Shown here piece after piece: positions 9,931 through 21,328 of a stretch of DNA of 64,000 nt; the first letter of the stretch is position 1; each line of letters begins with the position of its first letter. Position numbers and translations under genes: made by a program. Location: NCBI GenBank assembly GCA_037903355.1, contig JBAJFE010000047.1, positions 1,054,001-1,118,000 of the forward strand. The letters run 5' to 3'. The notes beneath the pieces were generated by a model. That model saw only the letters and a list, made by a program, of their open reading frames with translations, did no database searches and was not told the DNA's origin. Source of the stretch: Trichuris trichiura. Lineage: Eukaryota > Nematoda > Enoplea > Trichinellida > Trichuridae.

Positions 9931-11259
9931 TCCTTCGTTTCTAGGAACTCAGCATGAAGTTAGCTTAAATTCGGAATGCAAACGCGTAGCTGTAAGCCGT
10001 TGCTGTTCTAAGATTTTGTTCACCTTTTAATGTAAACTCTTCTCGCTGTACATCAACGAGTAAGAATTTTATGCTTGTCCGAACTGAAAAAATATTGATA
10101 AAAAAGAAAACGGCAGCAATTCTTTGTCTTGATTAGTTTGAGCTCCTAATGGCGAGTCGACATGCTTTTCTAATATTGAACAGAAAGCATGTTATTCATC
10201 CGACCAATTATATACGCTTTTCACAATTCCTGCTTCGTTATATCCGCCGCTTTGGCACTACCGTCGTCAATTTTGTCTAATACGTCCTTTCCAACAATGT
10301 CCAACTTCAGCAATACGTCTTTCATTGATTTGATGACTAAAAAGAGTCAAAGTTAGTGGCTGGTTGATTGACGCCATATTTATTCTTCCATTTGAGGTGG
10401 TGCGACAACTTTTGGCAATACGACATGTTCGACGCGCTGATCGCCTACCTTGTTTGCCATACGGTACAGCAGAAAATTTTCAGTTCGAAGCCGACCTCTT
10501 AGTTTTGCTCTTATTGTACTCAATTAGCTTATCCACAATAAAGGAAAGCCGGCCTACGTTTTCCATGTAAGTTTTCACGTTTTTTGGTATCCGCAGACTT
10601 GCATCTCATTTTAGCAATAGCACTGCGTCTCGCCTTCTACGGTCACAATTCCATTCAAGATGTCGTAGTAAGTTCACATTTCAAAGCTTGTTTCCTCAAC
10701 TTACAGTGGGAGTGCCTCTTCTTCTCAACTAAGAATTTATAACGAGCGCAAAAGTTTTATGCCCATATTAGCTTGAGCTTTGAACTGAATGCTTTTATGT
10801 TTTTTCTGATAACAACAAAAGGTAGTAAGCTGTTGGCAACGACTAACTGGTGTCTTACTGCCATTTGGAGTATATCAGCATCTATGCACTGCAGAACGAC
10901 CTTACGTGCGCGTCTGCACTTATACAATGGGATAGAGACTAGATTCATACAAGTAGCGAATGTTCTTGAACTTAAAACTTGAGTCTGCTAGTTAATGCAT
11001 TCCATCTTAATCAACTGTAGCTTAATTCAGATGGAGCTTTTCGATCAGAAAAATGCTGACGTATCTTGAACAATGTACCTGAAAATCCTGGAAGCGCTAC
11101 TGTAGAGTAGCATTGTTATCGACTGATAATTGTTTTTTTCATAACGGATTAAAGTCTTTCGCAAGTACAAATAAGCTCGGTTAAGTTAACCTCCCTATCT
11201 CCATAAAAGGTCGAATAGCCTCAAAGAATGCCATATTATGTTAACTATTCTATTTTCGT
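9931..11259. other. Intergenic region between convergent glutaredoxin and TXNDC12 genes
   Basis: About 1.3 kb shared 3' space. Short open frames at 10364-10570 and 10757-10982 lie opposite each other and show no family signature. I see no repeat structure here. Confidence 0.4.
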
Positions 11260-12521
11260 TTATGATTTTCCCTTGCCGAGCAATGTAGGTGTTCGTAAGG
11301 AGTTTGAATTCATAACAAAGGACATACTTGGAGTTGGAGTGGGGTAGTAGTACATGTACTGATCCGAATTGCTTGACGGGTTCTTCATTTCCGTCATAAC
11401 GGTGCCCTCCTTGCCTGAAGAAACGATGCTGCTTCGTAATGCTCCAATATTCAATCAAACAGAGCAGCTGTTGAAAATTTTAAAATACCCAGAAAGAGAA
11501 TCCGCGGTATGTAAGCTCCGTCCGGCTTGTAAACTTCTTCCCATGGCTCTTCGTCATCCTAAAATAAATCGTTTTCAGAGTAAAGGTTGCGTAAAGCATT
11601 CCGTTTTAAAAAACAATGCCTATTCGAGGTCGAGATCCCGAATAGGTCAAAAACGCTTTAAAGTGTGGCCTTGTGAGAGTTCCGCGTTGGCATCTTCTAG
11701 ATAAGAACTGTATTTAAGTAGAGACTTTATCATACTGGTCTTGTTCGAAATTAGTGGTCTAAGATAAGACCGATATGATAACGCTTCTACGCAGATATAT
11801 TCCTTATCTCAACTCCCAAAAGGCCATACTTTACACAGTGTTTCCGACCTATTCGGGATTTTGACTTCAACCGCTATTGGAGCCATTATTAATAGAATAC
11901 AATTAATATTTTCGTATCTATAATAACTACGATTTAACTTTTTACAATAAAGCGAAGTGAATATTTAAATTTATTCAGCCTATCTCTCATGCAGTATGTC
12001 AGAATGATAATTTGTTAGTTTTTCTTCTTTATGAATGAGTGGTGAAAAAATGAGGCAGTTTTATTACTCATTATGTTCGTAGCGGTATGATTTGTTAGCC
12101 GACTTACTTGAGCGTTGACCATGACGAAGTATTTGCTCAATTCGACGATTTGTTTTGCTTTGGTAAACTTGGGCTTAAGGGCTTGGCACGCCGGGCACCA
12201 CGACTTGTGAATCAACAAGAACATTGGGCGTTTTCTAAAAAACTTGGCCACTCAAGTTATCGCGCGGGCAAAGTTTGTATCCTTACTGTTCTTTGACCAT
12301 TTGTAGACCATCCTCGAAGGATACCCAGGCAATGTCGTCTCCCCATCCTGCAACAGTGCACCAATTGGGTTTGTTTGTGTAGCATTGTCTCCTTAGGAGT
12401 TCCAACCTCTAGCCAGCGAATTATCTTGACTGTTTGCCGCCTTCCCGGATGGTTCTTCGTTTTCTTTGCCTTGCGCGCACGCCGAATGAAGCAGAAGGAG
12501 AATCCATGCAGCGCGAAGCAT
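11260..12521 (-). CDS. TXNDC12: TXNDC12 / ERp18-like thioredoxin-domain protein
   Basis: Exons 12521-12407, 12347-12287, 12234-12108, 11558-11489 and 11414-11260 give 175 residues (human 172). It starts [18 protein letters not shown], a clear signal peptide. [15 protein letters not shown] matches the family N-terminus. The redox motif lies in [15 protein letters not shown] (CPAC; the human form is CGAC). KYFVMVNAQ, then [19 protein letters not shown] and [11 protein letters not shown] follow the family order. The family consists of ER-luminal thiol oxidoreductases. Here the C-terminus reads LLGKGKS-stop with no KDEL-like retention signal, although the human protein ends in one. Either a last exon is missed or the protein is secreted. 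Intron 3 is 549 nt and holds a fold-back MITE. All five exon phases agree. Confidence 0.92.
11623..11874. mobile_element. Fold-back MITE in TXNDC12 intron 3
   Basis: The outer arms pair as CGAGATCCCGAATAGGT (11631-11647) against ACCTATTCGGGATTTTG (11847-11863). Pairing continues inward with mismatches (AGTGTGGCC / GGCCATACTT; AGATAAGAACTG / the region ending CCTTATCT). The whole 250 bp folds on itself. Flanking TA at both sides is possible but not exact. No coding potential. Confidence 0.6.
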
Positions 12522-12771
12522 TTTCCGGACGACCGTTGCTGCGTCGAGATAGCACTGTTAAAAGCAAACTGGAACGTTCGTTCAACGAGCTCTTTAGGCC
12601 TGGCCCAATTTCCGTTATTATTCGTCTTACCAGCGTCGTTGTGCAGCGACCAATTCGGTCGATGACCCATCGTGTCTTCGTAGTGTAACTCCCAAGTCGC
12701 GGTGGTGTACACGTCAGCTTGACAAAAACGGGTGTCCTTTACTACTACGACCAACTTCTAGGACATTTCAA
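12522..12771. promoter_or_regulatory. Candidate bidirectional promoter between TXNDC12 and the 12.8-kb gene
   Basis: Only 250 bp separate the divergent start codons at 12521 (-) and 12772 (+). No TATA box stands out. The call rests on spacing and on the plus-strand gene being real. Confidence 0.3.
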
Positions 12772-13300
12772 ATGAAATTCGCATCAACTCCTCGCGTTCC
12801 GTCGCTTCCAAATCCGTCCATCACCTTAAAGGATAGCTGCGAAGGGACAACCAGTTTTCTTAATGAATCAATTGATAAATGCGTTTCAATGGAAACGGTC
12901 TTTTCCAGAAATAAGCGTCCGTACTTGGCGTGCAATAAATTACTTAACTTCCTTTTGGCACCTCTGTTTCCAGTGCAGCTGAATTTACGGTGTTGTAATT
13001 GTCGTCTCTTAGATCAGCATCCGCTTCTACGAGCTAAGTGAGATCTTGAAAAGCAATGAACTTTTTTCAGCCTTTGATGGTCGCTTTCTTATACGCGTTG
13101 GTAGCGGCTAGGCGTAAAAGTTCAGAGGTTGAATAGCAAAAGCGAAACCTGAAGCTGGAAATTTGAATTGCCATATTGCTCCAGTGTGTTACCAAAGTTT
13201 TGCAGAGTGAACATTTTTTTGCCCGAAGTTTTTAGAGTCATCGAGCTCAAGATTACTTGTGAAGTCTACCCGCCGCTTTTCTTTTTGCTGATAATCGGCA
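12772..13300 (+). CDS. Unidentified gene, tentative exons
   Basis: Not recognised. A plausible chain is 12772-12897 (MKFASTPRVPSLPNPS...), 13013-13100 (ISIRFYELSEILKSNELFSAF) and a third exon from 13236 (SSSSRLLVKSTRR). These have GT/AG borders and compatible phases. Another coding-like piece, 13358-13459, reads TFRESDDARRQHELAAQNKLE and resembles a coiled coil; it may belong to the same gene. The PLE fragment at 13.6 kb lies immediately downstream and might have truncated it. The second exon looks most convincing; the rest is tentative. Confidence 0.35.
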
Positions 13301-13608
13301 TGTCGAGATTGCTGGCAGTTACAAAAAAAAAACTATAAAATCAACATCCATTGAAAATGACTTTCCGAGAGTCTGACGATGCGCGAAGGCAACACGAGTT
13401 GGCTGCTCAAAATAAGCTTGAAATCAATCGTTTCTCTTTTTCGAACGTAGGCAGCGTTGCGTGACTAATCACAGTCGCTTTTGCAAGCAGCTGCAGCTCG
13501 ACGACCTCCAAATAAGGTGATGAGAATTATAGCGAATTTCAAAGTTGGTAAATGCTCTTAAAAATCGATTTCGTATCTCAGTTAGAGAGTGAAAGAAAAC
13601 AACGCAAG

Positions 13609-14061
13609 CTATAGAAGCAAATGCGAGCATTTGGACTTTCCAGTTCCCGCCGATTTTACTTTTATTCTTCTAATACATTTCGTTTTCCTGTTTGCTCTAT
13701 CAATCTTTGCAGAGAGAATTCCACGCATTATCGAACCTTGGTGATGAGAAAAAAAAATTGAGGCACTGGTCCGTGTCAGTAGGCTTCTTGTAAACTCTGG
13801 TTCTAAGTCCTTGGTTAGTACGAATAATGAAAGCGTCAAGAAATGGATGGGTTTTATTTTCTTTTTTTTCAATTTTGAAACAATTTGGTTTTGGCGGATG
13901 CTATTTAAAAAGTATAAAAGTTGTTCATCTTTTCCATTTCTCATAGTCACGAAGATGTCATCTACATACCTTTTAAAGAGGCGTGGAGCAGTTTGCCTAC
14001 CTGCAGTTTCAAACCTTTCCACAAAGACGTCTGCTAAGACAAGAGATAATGAGCTGCCCAT
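13609..14061 (-). pseudogene. PLE reverse-transcriptase fragment
   Basis: The minus-strand frame begins at MGSSLSLVLADVFVERF, a degraded form of the MGSPLSPVLAEIFME segment. It keeps the catalytic core RLFKRYVDDIFVTMRNGKDEQ and the following NSIRQNQIV region. It most resembles copy B at 15.5 kb. Neither the N-terminal RT half nor the endonuclease is present, and no target duplication was found. Confidence 0.85.
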
Positions 14062-14471
14062 AAAGGTTCCGCTGATTTAGCTCAGATATTAGTGTGATAT
14101 TCGCCAGATTTTCTAAACTCAAACTTTTTTGGAATAATAATTATGGCAGTAGGCTTTTATAAATGATAAAAACCTATTCCGTTTCGATTAGCAACAGTAT
14201 AAAACCTATTTTGGTCGATTAAGCAAGACAGCTTTGAGGTTGGCCAACTTTCTCTGAAAGCAAGTAAGATTTATTTGCATTCCTTTTAGTGAATTATAGT
14301 TTTCAACAAAAAGTGGTTTTACTGCAAAAAATTTGAATTTTAAACTACTGATCGATAGGTAACGTCTGCGGGCAGCGTTTCACGTTGCCGCATGGCGTTC
14401 GATAGATAGTGAATGCTTGTCCGCCGCCCTGTGACAGGCTACTATGTGCTTATTTTAGCCCATATAATGGC
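14062..14471. other. Intergenic stretch, nothing supported
   Basis: AT-rich, no open frame with family signature, no repeat recognised. Confidence 0.3.
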
Positions 14472-15154
14472 TTAGGGTTCCCTTTTTTCTACCCTGACTT
14501 TGGTTCCCCATTGCTCCTGTGCTACCGACAGTGAAATGGTTTCGGTTAATTTTCTACTGTTCATTTTATACCGTCTCCATTGGCTCACTGTTTGCCTGAC
14601 GGCTTGAGGACAAGGTAAACGCATCTTCGGCGAGAACGTTACGGCAATGTAATCGATTGCCGGCAAAGCAAAACGCTTCGGTTGACTTGCCCTATTGTCT
14701 ATGAAAGCTTCAAAGAAGTACAGTTTATTATTTTCATTTCCAAATCAGGTCTTCCTTGAAATGACGCCTTTTGCAGACCTTAAGCGGAGGTCCGAATGAT
14801 TTTTTTCCAGCTCGTAATTGCGACTTGTATAGAGAGTGCTTCTAGAATTTATATAGTTGTTAGTACTTGTCAAATTATTCATATTTTCACAGTAAACGTG
14901 GAAGGAAGGGAATGAATGAACAAAGTAAGCATCCAAGCAAAGAATTTGCTTAGCAACCACCTTAAGTGCCCATTGATTTTTTCTCGAAAGTTGATGTTCT
15001 TGAAAAAGCTTGCTCTATTGATTTACTTAAACGCAATATCCAGTAGGTGTTCAAAACGCGAGCTGTCCGTTTCGCCAATGTCCTTAACAATTTCAAAGCG
15101 CTGTTTTGAAACGCGCGTTTTCTTTTCCTCATAGTTGTCGTCCGTAAGTTTCAT
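14472..15154 (-). CDS. Possible unidentified gene (coding-like pieces)
   Basis: A first piece from the ATG at 15154 reads MKLTDDNYEEKKTRVSKQ and continues to SRFEHLLDIAF, ending at a possible donor near 15026. A second piece, about 14730-14472, reads FIDNRASQPKRFALPAIDYI and ends TKVRVEKREP-stop. The composition looks protein-like but I could not join the pieces with certainty and recognise no family. It could be a relic. Confidence 0.25.
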
Positions 15155-15582
15155 TTTCCTTGCAGCTTCAAAAGTATTGATCTTTTAATTGCGTTTCTAT
15201 GTCTTTTTTCTCATAGTTGGGCATATACGCTTAATTTTCACGTAATTTCTATCTTTAAAATGGGACGCTTCCGGTTGGGCGGTAGTAGCAGTTCAACGAA
15301 ACTGGCGCTTATTGCTTGTTCTGTATGGGCTTGAGAATTGTGCTTTCACGATAAGCATAAATTTCAGTTCTTGACGGCAAGCTACCGTAAGGCGCCAGTT
15401 TATTATAGATCCTCACGTTCAATGAATTTAATATGCAATTTTTTAAAAAGTTTACTCACTACTGCTTCTGTAGCTGGTCTCAGTGGAGACCTTCTTCTAA
15501 GTACTTGCAAATGCGATGGGTTCACTATGTCGAGTTTCTTTCACGGAAATTTTGTCCCGTTGATAATATTTTTATTATTCCG

Positions 15583-15614
15583 GATCTTTCGGGTCGAACG
15601 AGACCCATCTTCAG
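15583..15614 (-). ncRNA. Hammerhead-ribozyme-like motif in PLE copy B
   Basis: Minus strand: CTGAAGA, one extra T, stem GGGTC, loop TCGTTC, stem GACCC, GAAAGATC. All core bases CUGANGA and GAAA are kept with a perfect stem II. It lies beyond the 3' end of the coding region, inside the terminal repeat. Confidence 0.55.
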
Positions 15615-15868
15615 CGGTGTTAAAATAAAGCAATGACGTAATGAATCTTCACGGTGTTAAAATGATGTAATGGGCGTTGCGCGGAGATGTTTTAACTGTT
15701 TAAAGTCGAATGTTTTAAAGTAGATTTCCTAGTGTCCTCCTTTTCTGTCTGTCAGCTAGCCATTTTTCTTGTTGTGGATATATGTTGTTCTTCTTCAGAA
15801 ATTTCATTTTAAGGTTCTTCCCCATTTTTGTTGGTTTTTATCCGTAGTTCTTTGTTTCCTTTTTGTGT

Positions 15869-17985
15869 TTAGTCAAGTGAGCAGCATTTAGAGCGGGTGA
15901 CAATGTTTGCCCATAGTTCGTTTATTTCTGCTCCTTGATCTCTATTGTACGTCTCATTGTATCTGATGTATAGAGCTTCTTTGATTTTCCGTAGGCGTAA
16001 ATTGCTTTCGTAGCATAAGACTTTTGGATGGAGAGTCTGGTTGCAACGTGCGGCGTGTTCCACGACCGCGGAGGCTTGTATCGCTTTGTCCATGGTAGTT
16101 TTTGGGTTCACGATTTTTCTTCCACGTCGTCTTGTAGGGTTAGTGTCGTTGTTGAGAATGTTTTTTGCGTTTTTATAGGTGGTAAGTCGTTTCATATGTT
16201 CGTTGAATCTATGTTCTAAAATGTTTCCGGTTTCCCCGATGTACACTCCGGAACAAGGGCATTTGATTGCGTATACCAGTCCTGTTTTTTTGTCTTTTGG
16301 GATTTTGGTTTTGTCCTTTCGGAGAATGGCCCTGAGGTTGGGGAAGCTTTTGAAAAAGACTTGGAATTCTAACCGTTTTCCTAGCCGGATAATCTTTTCT
16401 CCTAATCCTGCCACTTAGGGGATAACCAACCGTGTGTCGGGCAGGATGTTTGGTTGATGTGATTCCCGGTTGTGGAGCTTGTCTTTGAACACTTGGTTGA
16501 TGAAAAATTTCGGATAGTTGTTCTTGTAAAAAATCTTTGTAATATAGTTAAATTCTGATTGGATAAATTCAGGTTCGCATAAATTGACCGCTCTATTGAT
16601 CATGCCAGAGATGATACCACGCATTACCGATCGTGGGTGATGTGATGAGAAATCAAGGTACTGTTCGGTGTGTGTCGGTTTTCTGTATACTCTGGTTTTG
16701 AGTCCCTGATCTGTGCGAATAATCAGGGTATACAGGAAGGAAAGGGTTTTATTCGCCTCTTTTTCCATTGTAAAGACTATTTGATTCGGCCGGATGCTGT
16801 TAAGAAACTGCAGAAATTGCTCCTCTTTCCCATCTTTTATAATGACGAAGATATCATCGACATATCTTTTGTATAGTCGTGGAGCAATTTCTCTGTCTAC
16901 AGTTTCGGACATTTCCTTTTCAAAACTTTCCATGAATATTTCCGCCAGGACAGGAGATAGTGAACTGCCCATAGGAACCCCGTTAGATTGCTTGTAGAAC
17001 TTATTGTCAAACATGAAGTAATTGCCATCTTGCATGCAGAACGACACTAGCTTGACAATGTGGAAGGGGTTTAAATTAGTTCTGCTGGACAGAGTTGTAT
17101 CTGTATTGAAGAGATTGTATAAGGTTTCGGCAGTGTCTGAGATTGGAATGCTCGGGAATAGATCTTTCACGTCGTAACTGACCAAAATCTCGTCCGGTTC
17201 TAGATGGTAGTTTCGGATTTCATTGACGAAGCTTTTACTGTTTCTCACGAAGGACGATTCATTGCCGGTTAGTGGTTTGATGATTTTTTTTAAGTACCTA
17301 CTAAGTTCACTTGTGGTGCTGTTAATTGTGGAAACTATTGGTCTTAACGGAACCTCTGGTTTGTGCACCTTTGGAAGACCGTAGAGCTCAGGGGGTCTAT
17401 AATTCGATGCGTATTTGAGGTGCGTTGCTATTCTGATCATTTCTGGTTCTCTGGTTTTGTGCTGTATGTAATGAGAAGGGAGCGGAGATTTTTCCTAGAC
17501 GTTTCTGTAGGGTCGTTGGGCAGGGGCGTATAACTGTTGGTGTTCAAGATGGTTGTCATTTTGTGATTGTAGGTGGTTCTGTCAAGTAGAACAATTTTGT
17601 TGCCTTTGTCTGCCTTAGTTATAATTCTATTAGGTTGCGTTTTAAGTTTATTTAGGCAGTTGATCTCATATCGGCTCAAATTTGGGGTGGTGTTGAAGTG
17701 ATGATCTAGGATCAACGTGAACAAATTTCGCTTAATCTGTACTGCTTTCTGTGGATCGATCGACCGAAGATAGGCTGTCTTCTACTGAGGCAATGATGTC
17801 AAGAAAGGGTGGTTCTTTAGGAATCGGTACAAAGTTCAGTCCTTTTTTCAGTATAGTCATTTCACTTTCACTTAGAGGGGCGGAGCTGAGATTTATTACT
17901 GTGTTTGGTTCTGGCTTAGTGACTCTTTGTGGATTATTCCTGCATGGGTTGCGAGTTGTCCTCGAGAACCTGACTTGAAGGTTAT
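15869..17985 (-). pseudogene. PLE copy B polyprotein: RT plus GIY-YIG endonuclease, one stop and one frameshift
   Basis: From 17985: VINLSSAPLSESEMTILKKG and LNFVPIPKEPPFLDIIAS (N-terminal domain, truncated), then ITKADKGNKIVLLD. The frame shifts at about 17440. RT motifs follow: PPELYGLPKVHKPEVPLRP, ILVSYDVKDLFPSIPI, SNGVPMGSSLSPVLAEIFM, RLYKRYVDDIFVIIKDG and TRVYRKPTHTEQYLDFSSHH. A single stop separates LVIP from VAGLGEKIIRLGKR in the same frame; the fragment at 7.2-8.1 kb reads through here with Y, so the stop is a point change. The endonuclease has GLVYAIKCPCSGVYIGETGN (GIY-YIG), EHRFNEHMKRL and the zinc-binding-like tail AARCNQTLHPKVLCYESNLR. It ends at 15869. Confidence 0.9.
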
Positions 17986-18117
17986 CAAAGCTATTTGATA
18001 ATATTTTTATTATTCCGGACCCGAAAGCTCCGGAATAATAAAAATATAATCAACGGGACAAACTTTCCGTAAAAGAAACTCGACATGAAACTATACGGTC
18101 CCGTACCAAGAAGTTAC

Positions 18118-19166
18118 ATTTGCAAAAAGTTTTCACCATAGCCATTTTCTGTCGCTTTACACTGGAAGTCTAAAATTCAACTGTAGGCGTCAAAACAACG
18201 TCAGCGAACAGTCACGCCGATGAAATTTAAATCTGATTAATAATGAATGATGCTCGTACTCCTACTCGTCCTCTAACGTGCTGTTGCATTAAAGTTTCTT
18301 CTACTTGAGTTAGTGTTCGTTTCTATTTGCCTAATATGGCTTTTGTACCACTTTTACGATGCCCAGTAAGCGAGAACAAGCAGCGTAGGTGAAAGGGCAG
18401 TGAACTGAATAATTTAATTCTTGATGGGGATTGGTTTTGAAATGGACCGATTTTGGAAACAATAGCCAGGCGGATATTGCTAATTGACGCGTAACTTTCC
18501 TCCATAAATTATCTTTTAGCTGCTATGGGAAAGTCCATGAAATTACGAGCTTATTGATAGAGCCAGAGGAGCGCTATTGAGTAATTTTACTAATTTAATC
18601 AATTTGGTCAGCAGGGCACATTCCAATTTGTTGTTTTGATCAGCTGATCATTTTGATTTTTGGCAGCCGCTTCATTCGAACAACTTTGGTTATTCAGGTA
18701 TCTTCAAGAAATCATGCGTTTCGCTGCGGCCTTTTTCAGCCGCATACATTAACTAATGCAGCTTTTGTTAATTAAGTTTCGCGCGAGCTGGACGCACAAA
18801 GTATTTTGTATATTATGGCATTGTTGTCGTTAAGCACGCGCGTATAAATGTCTGAATTTGATTTTTTTTTCTTTTGTAAGTTTGCGTTTGAATAAATGAG
18901 ATAAATGAGTGGTTCGTAGTGCCATTAGCGGCATAATGGTTGTTACTCTTTGACTGATGGGCTACGCTAATTTTTTATTTTATATTTTTAAAGGCGCTTT
19001 ACAGTTGGTAAAGTTAGACAAGCGGCAATTGTATTACCCGTTTAAAACTCTTCCTGCTCAGACAGTCTTGCCGACTTTTGCGGCTCCTGTTTTTTTTTTA
19101 TCATTCGTCCCATTTTTGTTTCCTATTTTGTTAACACTTAGTCTGACTTGAAGAATTCAAGATGAT
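18118..19166. other. Intergenic region, no supported gene
   Basis: AT-rich; short frames only. Nothing in it matches a family I know. Confidence 0.35.
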
Positions 19167-19580
19167 TGTTACACTTTTTGCCTTTGGAGTCTGCCGTGTG
19201 AAGTGGTGTTATTACAAATTACTTTTATTTACTAAAATACATGCGTTAGATGACGTCATACGCGAAAAGTTGGCGTGTGCATATTTAAGCTCGTCTGCGA
19301 GATAGGATGACACAGCGTTGGTAGAATCTATGAGATCGAAGGTGTTGGCGAAGAATATTTTAGCAATTCCTGCCAGCTCTGGCCAGCCGAAACGATTTTC
19401 AAGTTACGGCTACGATAGTCTCCAGCGATGACTAGAGTGAGAGACGAGTGAGCGAGTCGGTTAATCGCTGTGTTGTGTTCGTTTCGCCTAAAAGAAAGTA
19501 AACGTTTGAGCAACCCCTCGTAGCGTGTATCCTGCGTCCTCGTTGGGTGCAACCTCTCTCGTAACGACCGGTTCGTTACA
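19167..19580 (+). mobile_element. Possible solo LTR
   Basis: The 414-bp segment runs from TGTTACACTTTTTGCC to GGTTCGTTACA. It has the TG...CA ends of an LTR, a perfect CRE palindrome TGACGTCA at 19251-19258 and a TATA-like ATATTTAAG at 19281, followed by a GC-richer stretch. No second copy, no internal retroelement genes and no clean 4-5 bp flanking duplication were found, so this stays tentative. Confidence 0.35.
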
Positions 19581-20479
19581 ATATGCTGCTGTATGTACTT
19601 GCCTTGATTCGTTTGGAATCGTTATCCTTTTTGGGTTTGTTCAGTATCATTACCTGCGCTTTTGCAGCGATAGCAAATGTTGAACGGTTAGGCTTGACTG
19701 TTCTACCGTTGACGTTTAGTTTTGGTGGTGAGGAATTAAGTTGTTCACATGTTTTTGCAATATAAGTTAATTGAGTTGAAGTAGCTCTTTAAACCGAGTA
19801 CGTCTACGTCTCGTTTCTTTGAGATGTTTGCTTTGCACTTGAAAGTTAAGGCTTCGCCGTTATCGGAGTGCAAGACCGCCAACATAACCAAGTTAGCAAA
19901 TGGAGCAGCGCTTATTTGACTTGCTGCTTCGATCAAGCGTGCATGGCTGTCTTAAGAGCAGTTGTTGCCTAAGCTTACTGGTAAATTTTAAAACAAATGC
20001 ACGTAAGTTTGACGGGAATAATCAAAGCTGCAGACAAAATTAGTTGCCGCCATTCAACCCGTCAGAAAGGCGAAGTTCGCAAAGGCAGAAGCACCAATGA
20101 CATTGCAACTGCTATTTCCTTTGCTCTCGTATATTGTTTTCTGATTCATCGAGTGAAAACAGTTTAGCGCGCAAATAAACTGGAAAATTTATTTGTCAAT
20201 AATGAATAAAGTGCAGCAACGAATAGTGGCTTAGCTAAATTGATTACTTTGTTCATTTGATTGATGATTATATTTTTTTATGGAAAGTTGTATTATTCAC
20301 TTGAACCGGATAAGTGCAACGAATTGAAGGAGCGATAAAAATTTCGAAAAACGTCTGATATTTCGATTTCGCATTATCGCTATCTCTTCGTGCAACAGTT
20401 TACGACTGATGTGGTAAGTGACTGCTCAACGTTTCCTTCGACTTTAGGCGTTGCTGCGTCTTGTTGCCCATTGAGTATA
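19581..20479. other. Intergenic region, no supported gene
   Basis: No gene. Short frames at 19583-19765 (+) and 19745-19936 (-) lack any family signature. Confidence 0.3.
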
Positions 20480-21249
20480 CAGTAGGCCCTCGTTATCCGC
20501 GGATTTGACTCAACGCGGTTTGTCTTTAGAAAACAATGACTTAATTTTTAGCAGAGATTGACGAATCGCTGCTGAACATAATAGCAGCGCAGTGTCCACT
20601 TTTGTGTATGTAATGGTAAGATTCCATCAAGTGACCTGAGAAAATGCGTTTTCTATTCTTATGTCTTCTCAACCCTGCGCATTGTGCTAATACCTCGTGT
20701 TACTATGATGAGCTATCACTCACCCGTTGCTTTTAGTTTGTCATTTCCCGAAATTAGGCTTAGGTACCTCATACTATTGTAAGTCAGCTGAGCAAAAAGA
20801 CAGACCTTTGGGACTATCCTGCAACCCAATTGTCAAGAACATAAACACAACTACAGAAAACGAAATAACCTTTTGTACTTCGAAGACGTAAAGGACAGGC
20901 AGCCGTCAGAAACCGATGATAACGATAGCAAGAGACGGCGAGAACGATGCCATTGACTACTGAGAGCAAAAGAAAGCAGAAGTGCTCTAGCAAGTTGGAC
21001 AATCGTTATCTCGAACGATGCAATCGCCCACGCTACTGACGCGCGCACACACACTATAGTGGCGCCTACTGCTATTCACCGACGGCTAGCAACGTCGATT
21101 TCTCGACGGAGAGCTGTCAGCAACGCAGTCTTCTGAGCCATCCTGGTGCTCTGCTCCCTTCTTGTTACGCAAGATTTATGTTCCTACTAGGATTCACATA
21201 AAATACGTTCATGGCTTTATGAAAAATAACCTCCTACAATCACATTTCA

Positions 21250-21328
21250 CTGAATCTTGCATCCATGCGTGGTTGGCCCAGCGCGTGGGCAGAAAATGGT
21301 CTTGCGGGCCGGACGTTCCCCACCCCTG
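21250..21328. mobile_element. hAT-type element end
   Basis: The reverse complement of the segment ending at 21328 begins CAGGGGTGGGGAACGTCCGG and continues with CCCGCAAG. This is the characteristic terminus of many non-autonomous hAT elements. The partner end was not found, so the left limit given is nominal. Confidence 0.45.

Larger units (their letters stand above)
15504..18117 (-). mobile_element. Penelope-like retroelement copy B, nearly intact
   Basis: A minus-strand PLE of about 2.6 kb. Its ends are inverted copies of each other: left TCGAGTTTCTTTCACGG...CCCGTTGATAATATTTTT, right its reverse complement near 18010-18090, with weaker similarity out to TTGCAAATG on each side. Inside are an N-terminal stub, a full reverse transcriptase and a GIY-YIG endonuclease. 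Only one frameshift (near 17440) and one stop codon (16417-16415) interrupt the protein, so this copy is younger or less decayed than copy A. I found no convincing target duplication. The right end looks rearranged, with TTATTATTCCGGA and its reverse complement around CCCGAAAGCT. Confidence 0.88.

Noticed and set aside
12257..12754. 165-codon minus-strand frame spanning the TXNDC12 promoter and first introns
   Set aside because: Reads through two introns of TXNDC12 in the wrong frame; the spliced model explains the region.
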